Shown here in pieces: positions 26,245 through 34,551 of a stretch of DNA of 64,000 bases. This DNA is from Microthrixaceae bacterium (GTDB taxonomy: Bacteria; Actinomycetota; Acidimicrobiia; Acidimicrobiales; Microtrichaceae). The notes beneath the pieces were generated by a model that saw only the letters and a program-made list of their open reading frames with translations, was not told the DNA's origin and did not search any database. How positions within the stretch are numbered: the stretch's first letter is position 1; each line of letters starts with the position of its first letter. Made by a program: the position numbers and the translations under genes. The stretch lies in contig JACJWI010000001.1 of the NCBI GenBank assembly GCA_020637215.1, positions 434,001 through 498,000 on the forward strand, given 5' to 3'.

Positions 26245-27323
26245 CGGGACGGGACGGCCGGAACCGACACCGGCGCACCGCCGGCCGCCGCGGACCGATA
26301 CGTCGCGTCGGCCAGCACGTGGGCCCGCAGGGCGTCGTCGATGTCGGGACGGAGCCGGGGTGCGGTTCCGCCGTCGAGCTGCGTCCGCACCGCCCGCAGG
26401 AGCTCCTCCTCGGCGCTGGGAGTTGCCACGCCGCGGGCAGCGAGCCACGGGATCAGGTCGTCGCCCCCGACCACCTCCTCGCCGTCGCTGCTCTGGCGGA
26501 TCACCGGCCCGATGTCGTCGGAGACCAGGGTGATGGTGGCGTTCTCGCAGAACACCTCCATGCGCCGCTGGCTCGGCCGGCTGAGCACGTCGTGCCAGAT
26601 CGACGCGAGCGAACCGGTGGCGCCGCTGTCGAAGCCGATGAGGGCACCGACGGAGTCCTCGATGCCGTCGATGCCGTGGAAGAACGACTGGCGCGCCGAG
26701 ATCGACCCGACAGGGCCGAACAGCCACTCCAGCAGGTCCAGGTCGTGGATCGAGTGCTCCATCAACGCCCCCGACCCGGCGAGCGACCGGTCGCCGCGCC
26801 ACGTCGAGGCGTACATCCCCTGGGTCGGGATGTACTGGTCGTCGCGGAACACGACGTTCATGACCCGACCCGATGCCGGGTCGTCGACCATCTCCCGCAG
26901 CACGAGCAACGTGGGCGCGGAGCGCATCACCAGCCCGACCATGTTGACGAGTCCGGCATCGGTCACCACGTCGACGAGCTCCCGTGACCGGTCCAGGTCG
27001 ACCGACAGCGGCTTCTCGCAGAACAGCGCCCGGCCCGCTGCGGCGACCCGGCGCACCAGCGGCAGGTGCTCGGATGTCCAGGTGCACACGAACACGACGT
27101 CGGAGGCGTCGATGACCTCGTCGGGATCCGCGGCGACCTCAGCGCCCTGACCGCCGGCCAGGCCCGCGGCACGGTCACGGTCGGGGTCGAACACCGACAC
27201 GATCCGGTGAGGCGGGATGGCGGAGCCGGGGTCGGCCGCGGCGCGGTCCCTGAGCTCGTTGAGCTGGATCGCGTGGTAGGCGGCGATCAGTCCGGCACCC
27301 AGGAAGCCCACTCGGATCGACAT
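26241..27323 (-). CDS. Gfo/Idh/MocA-family oxidoreductase
   Basis: 360 residues. NAD(P)-dependent sugar oxidoreductase family. The Rossmann motif is GFLGAGLIAAYH (about 6-17) and the catalytic Lys lies in CEKPLSVD (EKP motif). A C-terminal beta-sheet domain holds MEHSIHDLDLLEWLFG with the expected His/Asp. Substrate is probably a sugar or cyclitol; coupling to nagA by an ATGA overlap suggests an amino-sugar derivative, but this is inference. TACTGT six bases before the ATG indicates a leaderless mRNA divergent from the LLM-galT-galK operon. Confidence 0.88.
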   Translation of the reverse strand: MSIRVGFLGAGLIAAYHAIQLNELRDRAAADPGSAIPPHRIVSVFDPDRDRAAGLAGGQGAEVAADPDEVIDASDVVFVCTWTSEHLPLVRRVAAAGRALFCEKPLSVDLDRSRELVDVVTDAGLVNMVGLVMRSAPTLLVLREMVDDPASGRVMNVVFRDDQYIPTQGMYASTWRGDRSLAGSGALMEHSIHDLDLLEWLFGPVGSISARQSFFHGIDGIEDSVGALIGFDSGATGSLASIWHDVLSRPSQRRMEVFCENATITLVSDDIGPVIRQSSDGEEVVGGDDLIPWLAARGVATPSAEEELLRAVRTQLDGGTAPRLRPDIDDALRAHVLADATYRSAAAGGAPVSVPAVPSR

Positions 27324-27329
27324 GCCCGC

Positions 27330-27335
27330 ACAGTA
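27330..27335 (-). promoter_or_regulatory. -10 box of the leaderless oxidoreductase-nagA unit
   Basis: TACTGT on the minus strand, 6-nt spacer to the ATG at 27323. Only 35 bp from the divergent box at 27371, so both promoters may share regulator sites. Confidence 0.55.
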
Positions 27336-27370
27336 GGGCGCACGGGTCACCACGGAGCGGTCCGCTGGCG

Positions 27371-27376
27371 TACCGT
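27371..27376 (+). promoter_or_regulatory. -10 box of the leaderless LLM-galT-galK operon
   Basis: TACCGT with a 7-nt spacer to GTG 27384. This spacing selects 27384 over the GTG at 27375, which overlaps the box. Confidence 0.55.
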
Positions 27377-27383
27377 GCCGGTC

Positions 27384-28289
27384 GTGGACGTGAACTTCGG
27401 GGTGCACACCGGGCCGGCGAACACCACCGTCGACGAGCTGCGGTCGCTGTGGCGGCGGATCGAGGAGCTGCCGTTCGACTGGATCTCGATCTGGGACCAC
27501 TTCTACGCGGCGGACGGACGGTCGACCAACTGCCTCGACGCCGTGGTCGCCCACACCGCTCTGGCGCTCGAGACCTCCCGGGTGCGGTGCGGGTCGCTGG
27601 TGTACTGCGCCGGCTACCGCCACCCCGGCGTGCTGGCGAACGCCATCGCCGGCATCGATCAGCTCTCGGGCGGTCGGGTCGACGTCGGCGTCGGCGCCGG
27701 CTGGTTGGCCGACGAGTACCACGCCTACGGCATCCCCTACCCCGCCGCCGGGCGCCGACTCGACCTGATGGAGGAGTACCTGCGCTGCCTGCGCGGCCTG
27801 CTCCGCGAAGAGTCGTTCTCCTTCGACGGCGAGCTCTTCCAGCTCCGGGATGCGGTGGTCGACCCCCGGCCGGTCCAGGGCGCCGTGCCGATCTGGGTCG
27901 GGGGCGGGGGCGAGAAGCGCACGTTGCGCATCGCCGCCGAGCTCGCGGACGGCTGGAACGTCCCGTTCATCGGCCCCGACGACTTCGAGCGCAAGGTCCG
28001 GGTGCTCGCCGCACACTGCGACGACCTCGGCCGCGACCCGGCCGAGATCGTGTGCTCCGTCAACGTCGGCTGCGCCCCCGACGACGAGTCGCTGCACCGC
28101 CAGTTCGGCGACATCGCCGAGTTCGTCCGGCCCGGGGTGCTCATGGGTTCGACCGGGCAGATGGTCGATGCCATCGGTCGCTACGCCGACGCCGGGGCCA
28201 CCCGGATCAACCTGGCGTTGCGCGCCCCGTTCGAGGTGGCCGCGCTCGAGCACCTGGCCGGGGCGATCGATCAACTCGGCGCCTCGTGA
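27384..28289 (+). CDS. LLM-class (F420- or flavin-dependent) oxidoreductase
   Basis: 301 residues. Luciferase-like TIM-barrel family using F420 or FMN. Visible: SIWDHFYAAD near the N-terminus, IAGIDQLSGGRVDVGVGAGW (the conserved ID..SGGR..LGxGxGW), HAYGIPYPAAGRRLDLMEE, and PIWVGGGGEKRTLRIAAELADGWN. The pattern fits actinobacterial F420-dependent members, though the cofactor cannot be proven here. Its stop overlaps the galT start (GTGA), so it is translationally coupled to the galactose genes; whether its substrate is a sugar is open. Confidence 0.88.
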   Translation: MDVNFGVHTGPANTTVDELRSLWRRIEELPFDWISIWDHFYAADGRSTNCLDAVVAHTALALETSRVRCGSLVYCAGYRHPGVLANAIAGIDQLSGGRVDVGVGAGWLADEYHAYGIPYPAAGRRLDLMEEYLRCLRGLLREESFSFDGELFQLRDAVVDPRPVQGAVPIWVGGGGEKRTLRIAAELADGWNVPFIGPDDFERKVRVLAAHCDDLGRDPAEIVCSVNVGCAPDDESLHRQFGDIAEFVRPGVLMGSTGQMVDAIGRYADAGATRINLALRAPFEVAALEHLAGAIDQLGAS

Positions 28290-29230
28290 ACCACCACCGT
28301 CCCGAGTCCTCCACCGACGGACCGCAAATGCGGACCGACCCGTTGACCGGCGACACCACCGTCGTGGTCGGCAGCCGTCAAGGGCGCCCGAACCGCCCGA
28401 GCGAGGACTGCCCGTTCTGCGTCGGCGGGCTCGAGGCCCCCGAACCCTACGTCGTCCGCGGGTTCGTGAACCGCTGGCCGGCCATGGCCGACGACCGCTG
28501 CGAGATGGTCCTCTACACCCCCGACCACGACGCCGAGTTCTGGTCGCTCGGAGCGGCGGGCGCGCGTGCCGTCGTCGACCACTGGGCGGAGCGCACCGCG
28601 GCGCTCGGCGCCCGCGACGACGTCGACTACGTGCTCGTGTTCGAGAACCGCGGTGCCGAGGTCGGCGCCACGATCCCCCACCCGCACGGCCAGATCTACG
28701 CGTACGAGCACGTTCCGCCGGTACCGCTGAGGGAGCTGGTCGACGGGGTGCTGCTCCCCGAGGAGGTCCCCGACGACCTCGTCGTCGGCACCCACGGCGA
28801 CTGGGTCACGTGGGTCCCGTTCGCTCCGACGTGGCCCTACGAGCTGCGCCTGGCCCCCCGCCGCGAGGTCCCCGATCTCCTCGACGTCCGGTGCGACCGC
28901 GACGGCCTGGCCGCCGCCCTGGTCGACGGCCTGGCCCGCCTCGACCAGCTCTTCGACGAGCCGATGCCGTACATGCTGTGGGTCCACCAGCGACCCACCG
29001 ACGGCGGCGACTGGCCCGGGGCGCGGGTGCACGTCCACGTCTGCCCGTTGAACCGCGCCGCCGGCGTGGCCCGATACGTGGCCGCAGCCGAGCAGGGCGG
29101 GGGCGTGTGGTTCGATCCGGTGCTCCCCGAGGAGGCCGCCGCACGGCTGCGGGCGCTCCCGGGCATGCCGTCCGGAAGCGCCTCGGCCGGCGGCAGCCCC
29201 GTTTCCACCGATCGGGCGGCTGGCCGGTGA
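28286..29230 (+). CDS. galT: Galactose-1-phosphate uridylyltransferase
   Basis: 314 residues from a GTG overlapping the upstream stop. Swaps UMP between UDP-glucose and galactose-1-phosphate in the Leloir pathway. CPFCVGG supplies zinc-binding cysteines and IPHPHGQIYAYEH the catalytic HPH triad. VHVHVCPLNRA near the C-terminus matches the second half-domain. It overlaps galK (GTGA). An internal ATG at 28328 is a possible alternative start, but the overlap favours the GTG. galE is not present in the window. Confidence 0.95.
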   Translation: MNHHRPESSTDGPQMRTDPLTGDTTVVVGSRQGRPNRPSEDCPFCVGGLEAPEPYVVRGFVNRWPAMADDRCEMVLYTPDHDAEFWSLGAAGARAVVDHWAERTAALGARDDVDYVLVFENRGAEVGATIPHPHGQIYAYEHVPPVPLRELVDGVLLPEEVPDDLVVGTHGDWVTWVPFAPTWPYELRLAPRREVPDLLDVRCDRDGLAAALVDGLARLDQLFDEPMPYMLWVHQRPTDGGDWPGARVHVHVCPLNRAAGVARYVAAAEQGGGVWFDPVLPEEAAARLRALPGMPSGSASAGGSPVSTDRAAGR

Positions 29231-30237
29231 CGGCGCGGGTGTTCGCCCCCGGTCGTGTGAACCTGATCGGAGACCACACCGACTACATGGGCGGGGTGGT
29301 CCTGCCGATGGCGATCCAGTTCGGAACCACGATCGTCGGGACCGCTGGCGGCGGACGGCTGCGGATGCGCTCGGACCGGCTCGACGGTGTCCTCGACGTC
29401 CCGATGCCGGTGACCGACCCCGGATCGGTCCAGCCCTCCTGGGGTCGCTACCCGGCCGGGGTGGCTGCCCTGCTCGGACGGACCGACGGGTTCGACGGCG
29501 AGATCGTCTCGGACCTGCCGATCGGCGGCGGTCTGTCGTCGAGCGCCTCGCTCGAGGTCGCCACCGCGCACGCTCTGGGTGCGACCGGATCCCCGCTCGA
29601 CATCGCACGCCTGTGCCGGGCCGCCGAGGCTGCCGCGACGGGGGTCCCGTGCGGGATCATGGACCAGCTCGCGGTGGCCGCCGGGGTCGAGGGCCACGCT
29701 CTCCTGATCGACTGCGCGACCGAGGAGGTCACGCCGGTGCCGGTCCCCTCGGCGGCGGCGATCTGGGTCGTCGACTCCGGACAGGTGCGAACGCTGGCCG
29801 ACTCCGCCTATGCCGAACGCCGGGCCCAGGCCGACGCGGCGGCCGCACTCGTCGGCCCGTTGCCGCGTGCGTCGATGGCATCGATCGCCTCGGTGGCCGA
29901 CCCGGTTCTGCGAGCCCGGGCCCGTCACGTCCGCACAGAGTGCGACCGGGTCCACGCCGCCGCCGCCGCCCTCGTCGCCGGGGACCTCGTCCGGGTCGGG
30001 GAGCTGATGGTCGAGTCGCACGTCTCGCTGCGTGACGACTTCCAGGTGTCGACACCCGAGCTCGACGCCCTGGTCGAGGACCTGGTGCAGACCCCCGGGG
30101 TGCACGGCGCCCGGCTCACCGGCGCGGGCTTCGGCGGGAACGTCGTCGTCCTCGCCGAGGACGACGTGACCGTGCCCGGCACGCGTATGCACGCCTCGGC
30201 CGGCGCCCGGACCCTCGCCGCCCCACCGAACTCGTAG
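29227..30237 (+). CDS. galK: Galactokinase
   Basis: 336 residues, GTG start overlapping galT. GHMP kinase that phosphorylates galactose at C1. PGRVNLIGDHTDYMGG is the galactokinase signature (about 7-22), LPIGGGLSSSASLEVA the ATP loop (about 99-114), and ARLTGAGFGGNVVVL motif 3. Slightly shorter than typical (about 380), with a compressed C-terminus. The final codons PNS-stop (CCGAACTCGTAG) are the left arm of a family A repeat, so the repeat contributes the end of the protein and its stop codon. Confidence 0.95.
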   Translation: MTARVFAPGRVNLIGDHTDYMGGVVLPMAIQFGTTIVGTAGGGRLRMRSDRLDGVLDVPMPVTDPGSVQPSWGRYPAGVAALLGRTDGFDGEIVSDLPIGGGLSSSASLEVATAHALGATGSPLDIARLCRAAEAAATGVPCGIMDQLAVAAGVEGHALLIDCATEEVTPVPVPSAAAIWVVDSGQVRTLADSAYAERRAQADAAAALVGPLPRASMASIASVADPVLRARARHVRTECDRVHAAAAALVAGDLVRVGELMVESHVSLRDDFQVSTPELDALVEDLVQTPGVHGARLTGAGFGGNVVVLAEDDVTVPGTRMHASAGARTLAAPPNS

Positions 30238-30282
30238 CCCCCGGTCACCCCGGCGACCTGCCAGCTACAACGTCGGCAGGAG
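30227..30282. repeat. Single family A hairpin unit at the end of galK
   Basis: Left arm CCGAACTCGTAG contains the galK stop codon; GGTC...GACC inner pair; right arm GCTACAACGTCGGCAGG ends in a GGCAGGAGA that also serves as the ribosome-binding site of the next gene. Right arm decayed like the last unit of the 440-673 array. Confidence 0.88.
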
Positions 30283-30288
30283 AACGCG

Positions 30289-31020
30289 GTGGACCACCGG
30301 AACGGCGACCGCGAACATCGCCCCGTGCACGACCGAACTCCGGACCCCGACCTCACCAGCCTCGACCGCCTCGGCCCGCGGATACCCGCGGAGGTCCTCG
30401 AGGCCTGCAACCGCCTCCCCACCAAGCCCGACCCGGTGGTCCTGATCGGCGAGCGGGTCAGGGTCCGCCCCGCGACCCTCGACGACGCCGTCGAACTGTT
30501 CACCATCAGCAACGGCGAACCGGTCACGCGCCTCGGTCGGTCGACCGAGGCCTACGACGCCGATGAACTGGTCTGGCGCTTCATGCCCGTCGGGCCGTTC
30601 CGGTCTCCCGAGACCTACGCCGAGCACCTCGGATCGATCCTCGACCGTCCCGACTGGCAGACCTTCGTCGTCGAGGACGCCGCCACCGGCGAGGCGCTCG
30701 GCTCGGCCAGCCTCATCGCCAACTCGCCCACGGACCTCAAGGTCGAGATCGGGGCGCTGTGGTGCACCCCCGCGGTCCAGGGCCTGGGCGTGATCCAGGA
30801 GGCGTGCCTGCTCCAGATCGAGCACCTGTTGACGCTCGGCTACCAGCGGATCGAGTGGAAGTGCCACGCCGGCAACGCCCGGTCACGGGCCGCGGCGGTC
30901 CGACTCGGGTTCCGCTTCGAGGGGATCCAGGACCACCACATGGTCATGAAGGGGCGTCGCCGAGACACGGCGTGGTTCCGGATCCTGGCCGACGAGCGGG
31001 CTCAGACCGACGGGGGCTGA
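30289..31020 (+). CDS. GNAT-family N-acetyltransferase (RimJ/RimL type)
   Basis: 243 residues, GTG start with AGGAGA seven bases upstream that comes from the preceding repeat. VRVRPATLDDAVELF begins the GNAT fold; VEIGALWCTPAVQGLGVIQEAC is the acetyl-CoA-binding strand-loop (Q/RxxGxG/A reduced to QGLGVI), and WKCHAGNARSRAAAVRLGFRFEG is the classic RimJ/RimL N-terminal. A DTAWFRILADEW-like ending (DTAWFRILADER) is typical of this subgroup. Probably modifies a protein N-terminus or small amine; substrate unknown. Its end overlaps the convergent next gene by 19 bp. Confidence 0.85.
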   Translation: MDHRNGDREHRPVHDRTPDPDLTSLDRLGPRIPAEVLEACNRLPTKPDPVVLIGERVRVRPATLDDAVELFTISNGEPVTRLGRSTEAYDADELVWRFMPVGPFRSPETYAEHLGSILDRPDWQTFVVEDAATGEALGSASLIANSPTDLKVEIGALWCTPAVQGLGVIQEACLLQIEHLLTLGYQRIEWKCHAGNARSRAAAVRLGFRFEGIQDHHMVMKGRRRDTAWFRILADERAQTDGG

Positions 31021-31655
31021 CGCGCCAAGAGCTGCGCCTTCTGGGCGGCGAACTCGGCGTCGGTGAGGTGGCCCTGGTCGCGCAGCGCGGCGAGCTTGGC
31101 GATCTCGTCGGCCACCGACCCGCCGGCGCCGGGACCCTCCGCCGGAGTCCGGATCCGGTCGAACTTGCGGTTCTCGTTGTCCTCCATCGTCTGGTACAGC
31201 AGGTTCTGCACCATCACCGGGTTGCGGATGTCCTCGAAGCGCTGCTCGCCGCCGGTGCCAGCCGACTCGATCATCAGGTCGCCGGCGCGCACCAGCCGCT
31301 CGAACAGGTGCTGGTGGAAGAACACCGTGTTGATCCGTTCGAGCGGGATCTCGATGCCGCGCTTGGAGATGATCCCCTCGCGGTAGATGCAGCGGTCGGT
31401 GGTGATGACGAAGTTGGTCGAGTACCACTTGATCAGCCGCTGGGCCAGGTACAGGAGGCTGACGACCAGAGCGAGGATCGCCACCCACTTGGTGCCCGTG
31501 CCGAACCATCCGGTCCAGCCCTGCACGAGCAGGAAGATCCCGAACGCGATCGCCAGCACCACCCAGACCACCGACCACATCAGCATGATCCAGTGGGGGT
31601 GCTCGTCGACGACGATCTGCTCGTTGGCGTGCAGGTTGCTGCGGTCGTAGGCCAC
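31002..31655 (-). CDS. PH-domain membrane protein with SHOCT tail
   Basis: 217 residues from a GTG at 31655. Two transmembrane helices (about 21-43 and 50-71) precede a bacterial PH (YdbT/bPH2-type) domain: WYSTNFVITTDRCIYREGIISKRG and EIPLERINTVFFHQHLFERL are characteristic. The C-terminal 30 residues (IAKLAALRDQGHLTDAEFAAQKAQLL) form a SHOCT domain, usually an oligomerisation or membrane-associated module. Function unknown. TACGCT seven bases before the GTG fixes the start. Confidence 0.85.
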   Translation of the reverse strand: MAYDRSNLHANEQIVVDEHPHWIMLMWSVVWVVLAIAFGIFLLVQGWTGWFGTGTKWVAILALVVSLLYLAQRLIKWYSTNFVITTDRCIYREGIISKRGIEIPLERINTVFFHQHLFERLVRAGDLMIESAGTGGEQRFEDIRNPVMVQNLLYQTMEDNENRKFDRIRTPAEGPGAGGSVADEIAKLAALRDQGHLTDAEFAAQKAQLLARQPPSV

Positions 31656-31662
31656 GGCCGCC

Positions 31663-31668
31663 AGCGTA
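31663..31668 (-). promoter_or_regulatory. -10 box of the leaderless PH-domain gene
   Basis: TACGCT on the minus strand with a 7-nt spacer to GTG 31655. Confidence 0.6.
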
Positions 31669-31716
31669 ACGGCCCGATCCGACACCGCCGCGGGATCCGC
31701 TGTCAGCGCGCACTGG

Positions 31717-31722
31717 TACGTT
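31717..31722 (+). promoter_or_regulatory. -10 box of the leaderless UvrD-like helicase gene
   Basis: TACGTT with a 7-nt spacer to GTG 31730. Confidence 0.6.
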
Positions 31723-31729
31723 CGCCGCG

Positions 31730-33709
31730 GTGGCACCCGAGACCGACCGGCTCCTGCGCGGCATGAACGAGCACCAGGTCGCGGCGGTGCTGTCGGACGC
31801 GTCGCCGCTGCGCATCCTCGCCGGTGCCGGATCGGGCAAGACCCGCGTGCTGACCCACCGCATCGCCCACCGGTCCGAGGCGGGCACGCTGGATCCGTCG
31901 CGGGTGCTGGCGGTGACGTTCACCCGCAAGGCCGCCGGCGAGCTGCGCGAGCGCCTCGGTCGGCTCGGCTTGCGCGACGGCGTGCACGCCGGCACGTTCC
32001 ACGCCATCGCCTACGCCCAGCTCCGGCAGCGATGGGAGGAGCGCGGCATCACCCCGCCCGAGCTGCTCGACCGCAAGTTCGCCATCGTGGCGCGACTCCT
32101 GCCCGGACGGGGCCGCAAGGACGACCGCAGCACACCGCTCGACGTCGTCGCCGAGATCGAATGGGCCGCCGCGCGCCGCATCACCCCGCAGGACTACGAA
32201 CGTGAGGCCACCCGGGCCCGCCGACGTCCGCCGGTGCCCCTCGGAACCGTCGCCACGGTCTACGACGACTTCACCCAGCTCAAACGCCGACGACGGCTGG
32301 TCGACTTCGACGACATCCTCCGGCTGGCGGCCCGGGACCTCGAAGCCGACCCGGTCTACGCCGCGGCCCGGCGCTGGCGGTTCCGCCACATCTTCGTCGA
32401 CGAGTTCCAGGACGTGAACCCGCTGCAGTTCCACCTGCTGCAGCAGTGGCTGGGACCCGACTCCGACACCTGCATCGTCGGTGACCCCAACCAGGCGATC
32501 TACGCCTGGAACGGCGCCGACGCCGGCTACCTGATCGACTTCGACCGCTACTTCCCCGGCGGCAGCACCGTCACCCTGGAGGACAACTACCGCTCGACCC
32601 CGCAGATCCTGGCGGTCGCCAACGGCGTCCTGCAGCAGGGACCCAGCGTGGCGATCCGGCTCCGCCCCCACCGACCGGCCGGAGCGGTCCCCACCGTTCG
32701 GGCACTACCCGACGACACCGCCGAAGCCCGCGCCGTCGCCCGCGCCTGCCGCGACGGTCACCGACCCGGCGTGCCGTGGTCGGCCCAGGCGGTGCTCGTG
32801 CGCACCAACGCCCAGACCGCTCTGATCGCCGAGGCGATGTCCGCCGCCGGCGTCCCCCACCGGGTGCGCGGCTCGGGGAGGCTCCTCGAGCAGCCCGAGG
32901 TCACCGACGCGCTGCAGGTGCTGAGGCGCTCCGCGTCGCTCGAGATCGGTCTGGCCGACCTCGAGCACGACCTCGGCGACCGATCCCGGCTCACCGAGGA
33001 GCGGGCCGCCAACGTGACCGAGGTCGTCCGACTCGGCCGCGAGTACCTCGCCCTCGAGCCCGCCGGGGACACCGCGGCGTTCCTGGCCTGGCTCTCCACC
33101 ACCCTGCGCGACGAGGACCGTGGCGGTGGCGACGCCGTCGACATCGTCACCTTCCACGCGGCCAAGGGCCTGGAGTGGCCGGTAGTGCACATCGCCGGTC
33201 TCGAGGAGGGCTACGTCCCGATCCACCACGCCGAGACCGATGCTGACGTCGACGAGGAGCGCCGCCTGCTCTACGTGGCGCTCACCCGAGCCCGCGACGA
33301 GCTGCACTGCACGTGGGCGCGCTCGCGGACCTTTGGGTCGCGCACCATGAATCGCTCCCCATCGATGTGGGTGGACTCGATCGAGACCACCCTCGGGGTC
33401 GCTCCCACCGAGCTCTCCCGGGCCCAGGGCGCCGAGCGCGCCCGCTCCGCTCGTCGCTCGGTCCGGCGGGCCCCGGCCGCCGAGGGGCCCGAGCTCGAGC
33501 TGTTCGAGGCACTGCGCAGCTGGCGCCGAGACCAGGCCCGCGCCGCGGACGTGCCGGCGTTCGTCATCTTCAACGACGCGACCCTCACCGCCATCGCCCG
33601 GCACCGCCCGCGCAGCGCGGCCCAGCTGCTGAAGGTCCCCGGCATCGGCCCGGTGAAGGCCCAGCGGTTCGGGCCCGACGTGCTGCGCATCGTCGCCGAC
33701 GCGACCTGA
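31730..33709 (+). CDS. UvrD/PcrA-type DNA helicase with HRDC domain
   Basis: 659 residues, GTG start. SF1A 3'-5' helicase. Motifs: Q-motif region LNEHQ-like MNEHQVAAV, P-loop AGAGSGKTRVL (about 31-41), Ia VTFTRKAAGELRER, II IFVDEFQDVNPLQ, III VGDPNQAIYAWNGAD, IV LEDNYRSTPQIL, V TFHAAKGLEWPVV and VI YVALTRARDEL. The C-terminal about 70 residues (ALRSWRRDQARAADVPAFVIF to VPGIGPVKAQRFG) form an HRDC nucleic-acid-binding domain. This matches actinobacterial UvrD2-like proteins, though the Cys-rich region of UvrD2 is not seen. Compact for the family because 2B is short. Confidence 0.93.
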   Translation: MAPETDRLLRGMNEHQVAAVLSDASPLRILAGAGSGKTRVLTHRIAHRSEAGTLDPSRVLAVTFTRKAAGELRERLGRLGLRDGVHAGTFHAIAYAQLRQRWEERGITPPELLDRKFAIVARLLPGRGRKDDRSTPLDVVAEIEWAAARRITPQDYEREATRARRRPPVPLGTVATVYDDFTQLKRRRRLVDFDDILRLAARDLEADPVYAAARRWRFRHIFVDEFQDVNPLQFHLLQQWLGPDSDTCIVGDPNQAIYAWNGADAGYLIDFDRYFPGGSTVTLEDNYRSTPQILAVANGVLQQGPSVAIRLRPHRPAGAVPTVRALPDDTAEARAVARACRDGHRPGVPWSAQAVLVRTNAQTALIAEAMSAAGVPHRVRGSGRLLEQPEVTDALQVLRRSASLEIGLADLEHDLGDRSRLTEERAANVTEVVRLGREYLALEPAGDTAAFLAWLSTTLRDEDRGGGDAVDIVTFHAAKGLEWPVVHIAGLEEGYVPIHHAETDADVDEERRLLYVALTRARDELHCTWARSRTFGSRTMNRSPSMWVDSIETTLGVAPTELSRAQGAERARSARRSVRRAPAAEGPELELFEALRSWRRDQARAADVPAFVIFNDATLTAIARHRPRSAAQLLKVPGIGPVKAQRFGPDVLRIVADAT

Positions 33710-33740
33710 TCGACGGGCGAGCGCGTCGTCGCACGGTGCC

Positions 33741-33756
33741 AGGAGGCCACCCTCCT
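33741..33756. terminator. Short hairpin between convergent genes
   Basis: AGGAGG and CCTCCT with a CCAC loop (33741-33756), just after the helicase gene and touching the stop of the thioesterase gene. A 6-bp stem only, so weak support. Confidence 0.3.
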
Positions 33757-34535
33757 CAGCGCGAGCGTTCCTCGAGCAACTGCTGGAACGTACCGGGATC
33801 GAAGGCGATGAACAGGCCCTCGGCCTCGGCCCGCAGCTCACCGTCGGCCGTGATCGTGGCCCGGGCCCAGATCTTGCGGCCCTCGCGCCGGTGCAGCCAA
33901 CCCTCCATCCGCAACGGCGTGTGCAGCGGCGTCGGCCGGCGGTAGTCGACCCCCAGGTGGGCGGTCATTCCCTGGGTGCCCGACAACGACTGGGCGGCAC
34001 CGAGCAGCTCGTCGAACGCCGCAGCCACGTAGCCGCCGTGCACGCACCCCGGCGGCCCCTCGTAGGCGGAGCCGAACGTGACGTCGCAGACGACCCGGTC
34101 GCCCTCGTAGGACAGCGTCATGGGCGGCGACATCGGGTTGGCCAGTCCGATGAACGGGCTGTGGTCGAAGAACGCCCACCGCTCCGGCCCGTCGGGCAGC
34201 GTCCCGGCGATCGCCGCTTCGGCGAAGCCCTCGTAGGTCTGCCCGGATGGCAGCCGTCCCAACGCCGAGGCCAGGCGCTCCAGATCGTCCGCGGCCGCGG
34301 CGAGCTCGTCGGTATCCGCGGTGGTGGACACCAGCGACTCGATGATGTCGCGCATGGCCTGCGCCAGGCGGCGGACCTCGACTCGGCGCGGGGTCAGCTC
34401 GAGCGCGGCCAGGCCCTCGATGCGCGGGCTCGCGAAGCCGCCCTCCTCGGCGGCCGTGTCCGACGCGACGGCCGACGCCGCATCCGCTCCGCCGGCCGCG
34501 GCACCGGGTCCGGACCCCTCAAGATCGTCCTGCAT
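33756..34535 (-). CDS. Hotdog-fold thioesterase (PaaI-like) with N-terminal extension
   Basis: 259 residues. The C-terminal about 150 residues are a hotdog domain: GCVHGGYVAAAFDELLG is the HGG-containing active-site helix, followed by TAHLGVDYRRPTPL and the last strands. Members hydrolyse acyl-CoA thioesters. An extra N-terminal helical part (about 40-110, RRLAQAMRDIIESLVS to LERLASALGRL) is found in actinobacterial relatives. Gene is 16 bp before xth's start side in the same direction with a GGAGGG ribosome-binding site, suggesting co-transcription with xth. Confidence 0.85.
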   Translation of the reverse strand: MQDDLEGSGPGAAAGGADAASAVASDTAAEEGGFASPRIEGLAALELTPRRVEVRRLAQAMRDIIESLVSTTADTDELAAAADDLERLASALGRLPSGQTYEGFAEAAIAGTLPDGPERWAFFDHSPFIGLANPMSPPMTLSYEGDRVVCDVTFGSAYEGPPGCVHGGYVAAAFDELLGAAQSLSGTQGMTAHLGVDYRRPTPLHTPLRMEGWLHRREGRKIWARATITADGELRAEAEGLFIAFDPGTFQQLLEERSR

Positions 34536-34551
34536 CCGCGTGGCCCTCCGA

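Noticed and set aside
25066..27087. A 673-residue reading of nagA running into the oxidoreductase gene
   Set aside because: The upstream part is an alternate frame of the Gfo/Idh gene; the NagA fold starts at MSTPSGG with an ATGA overlap.
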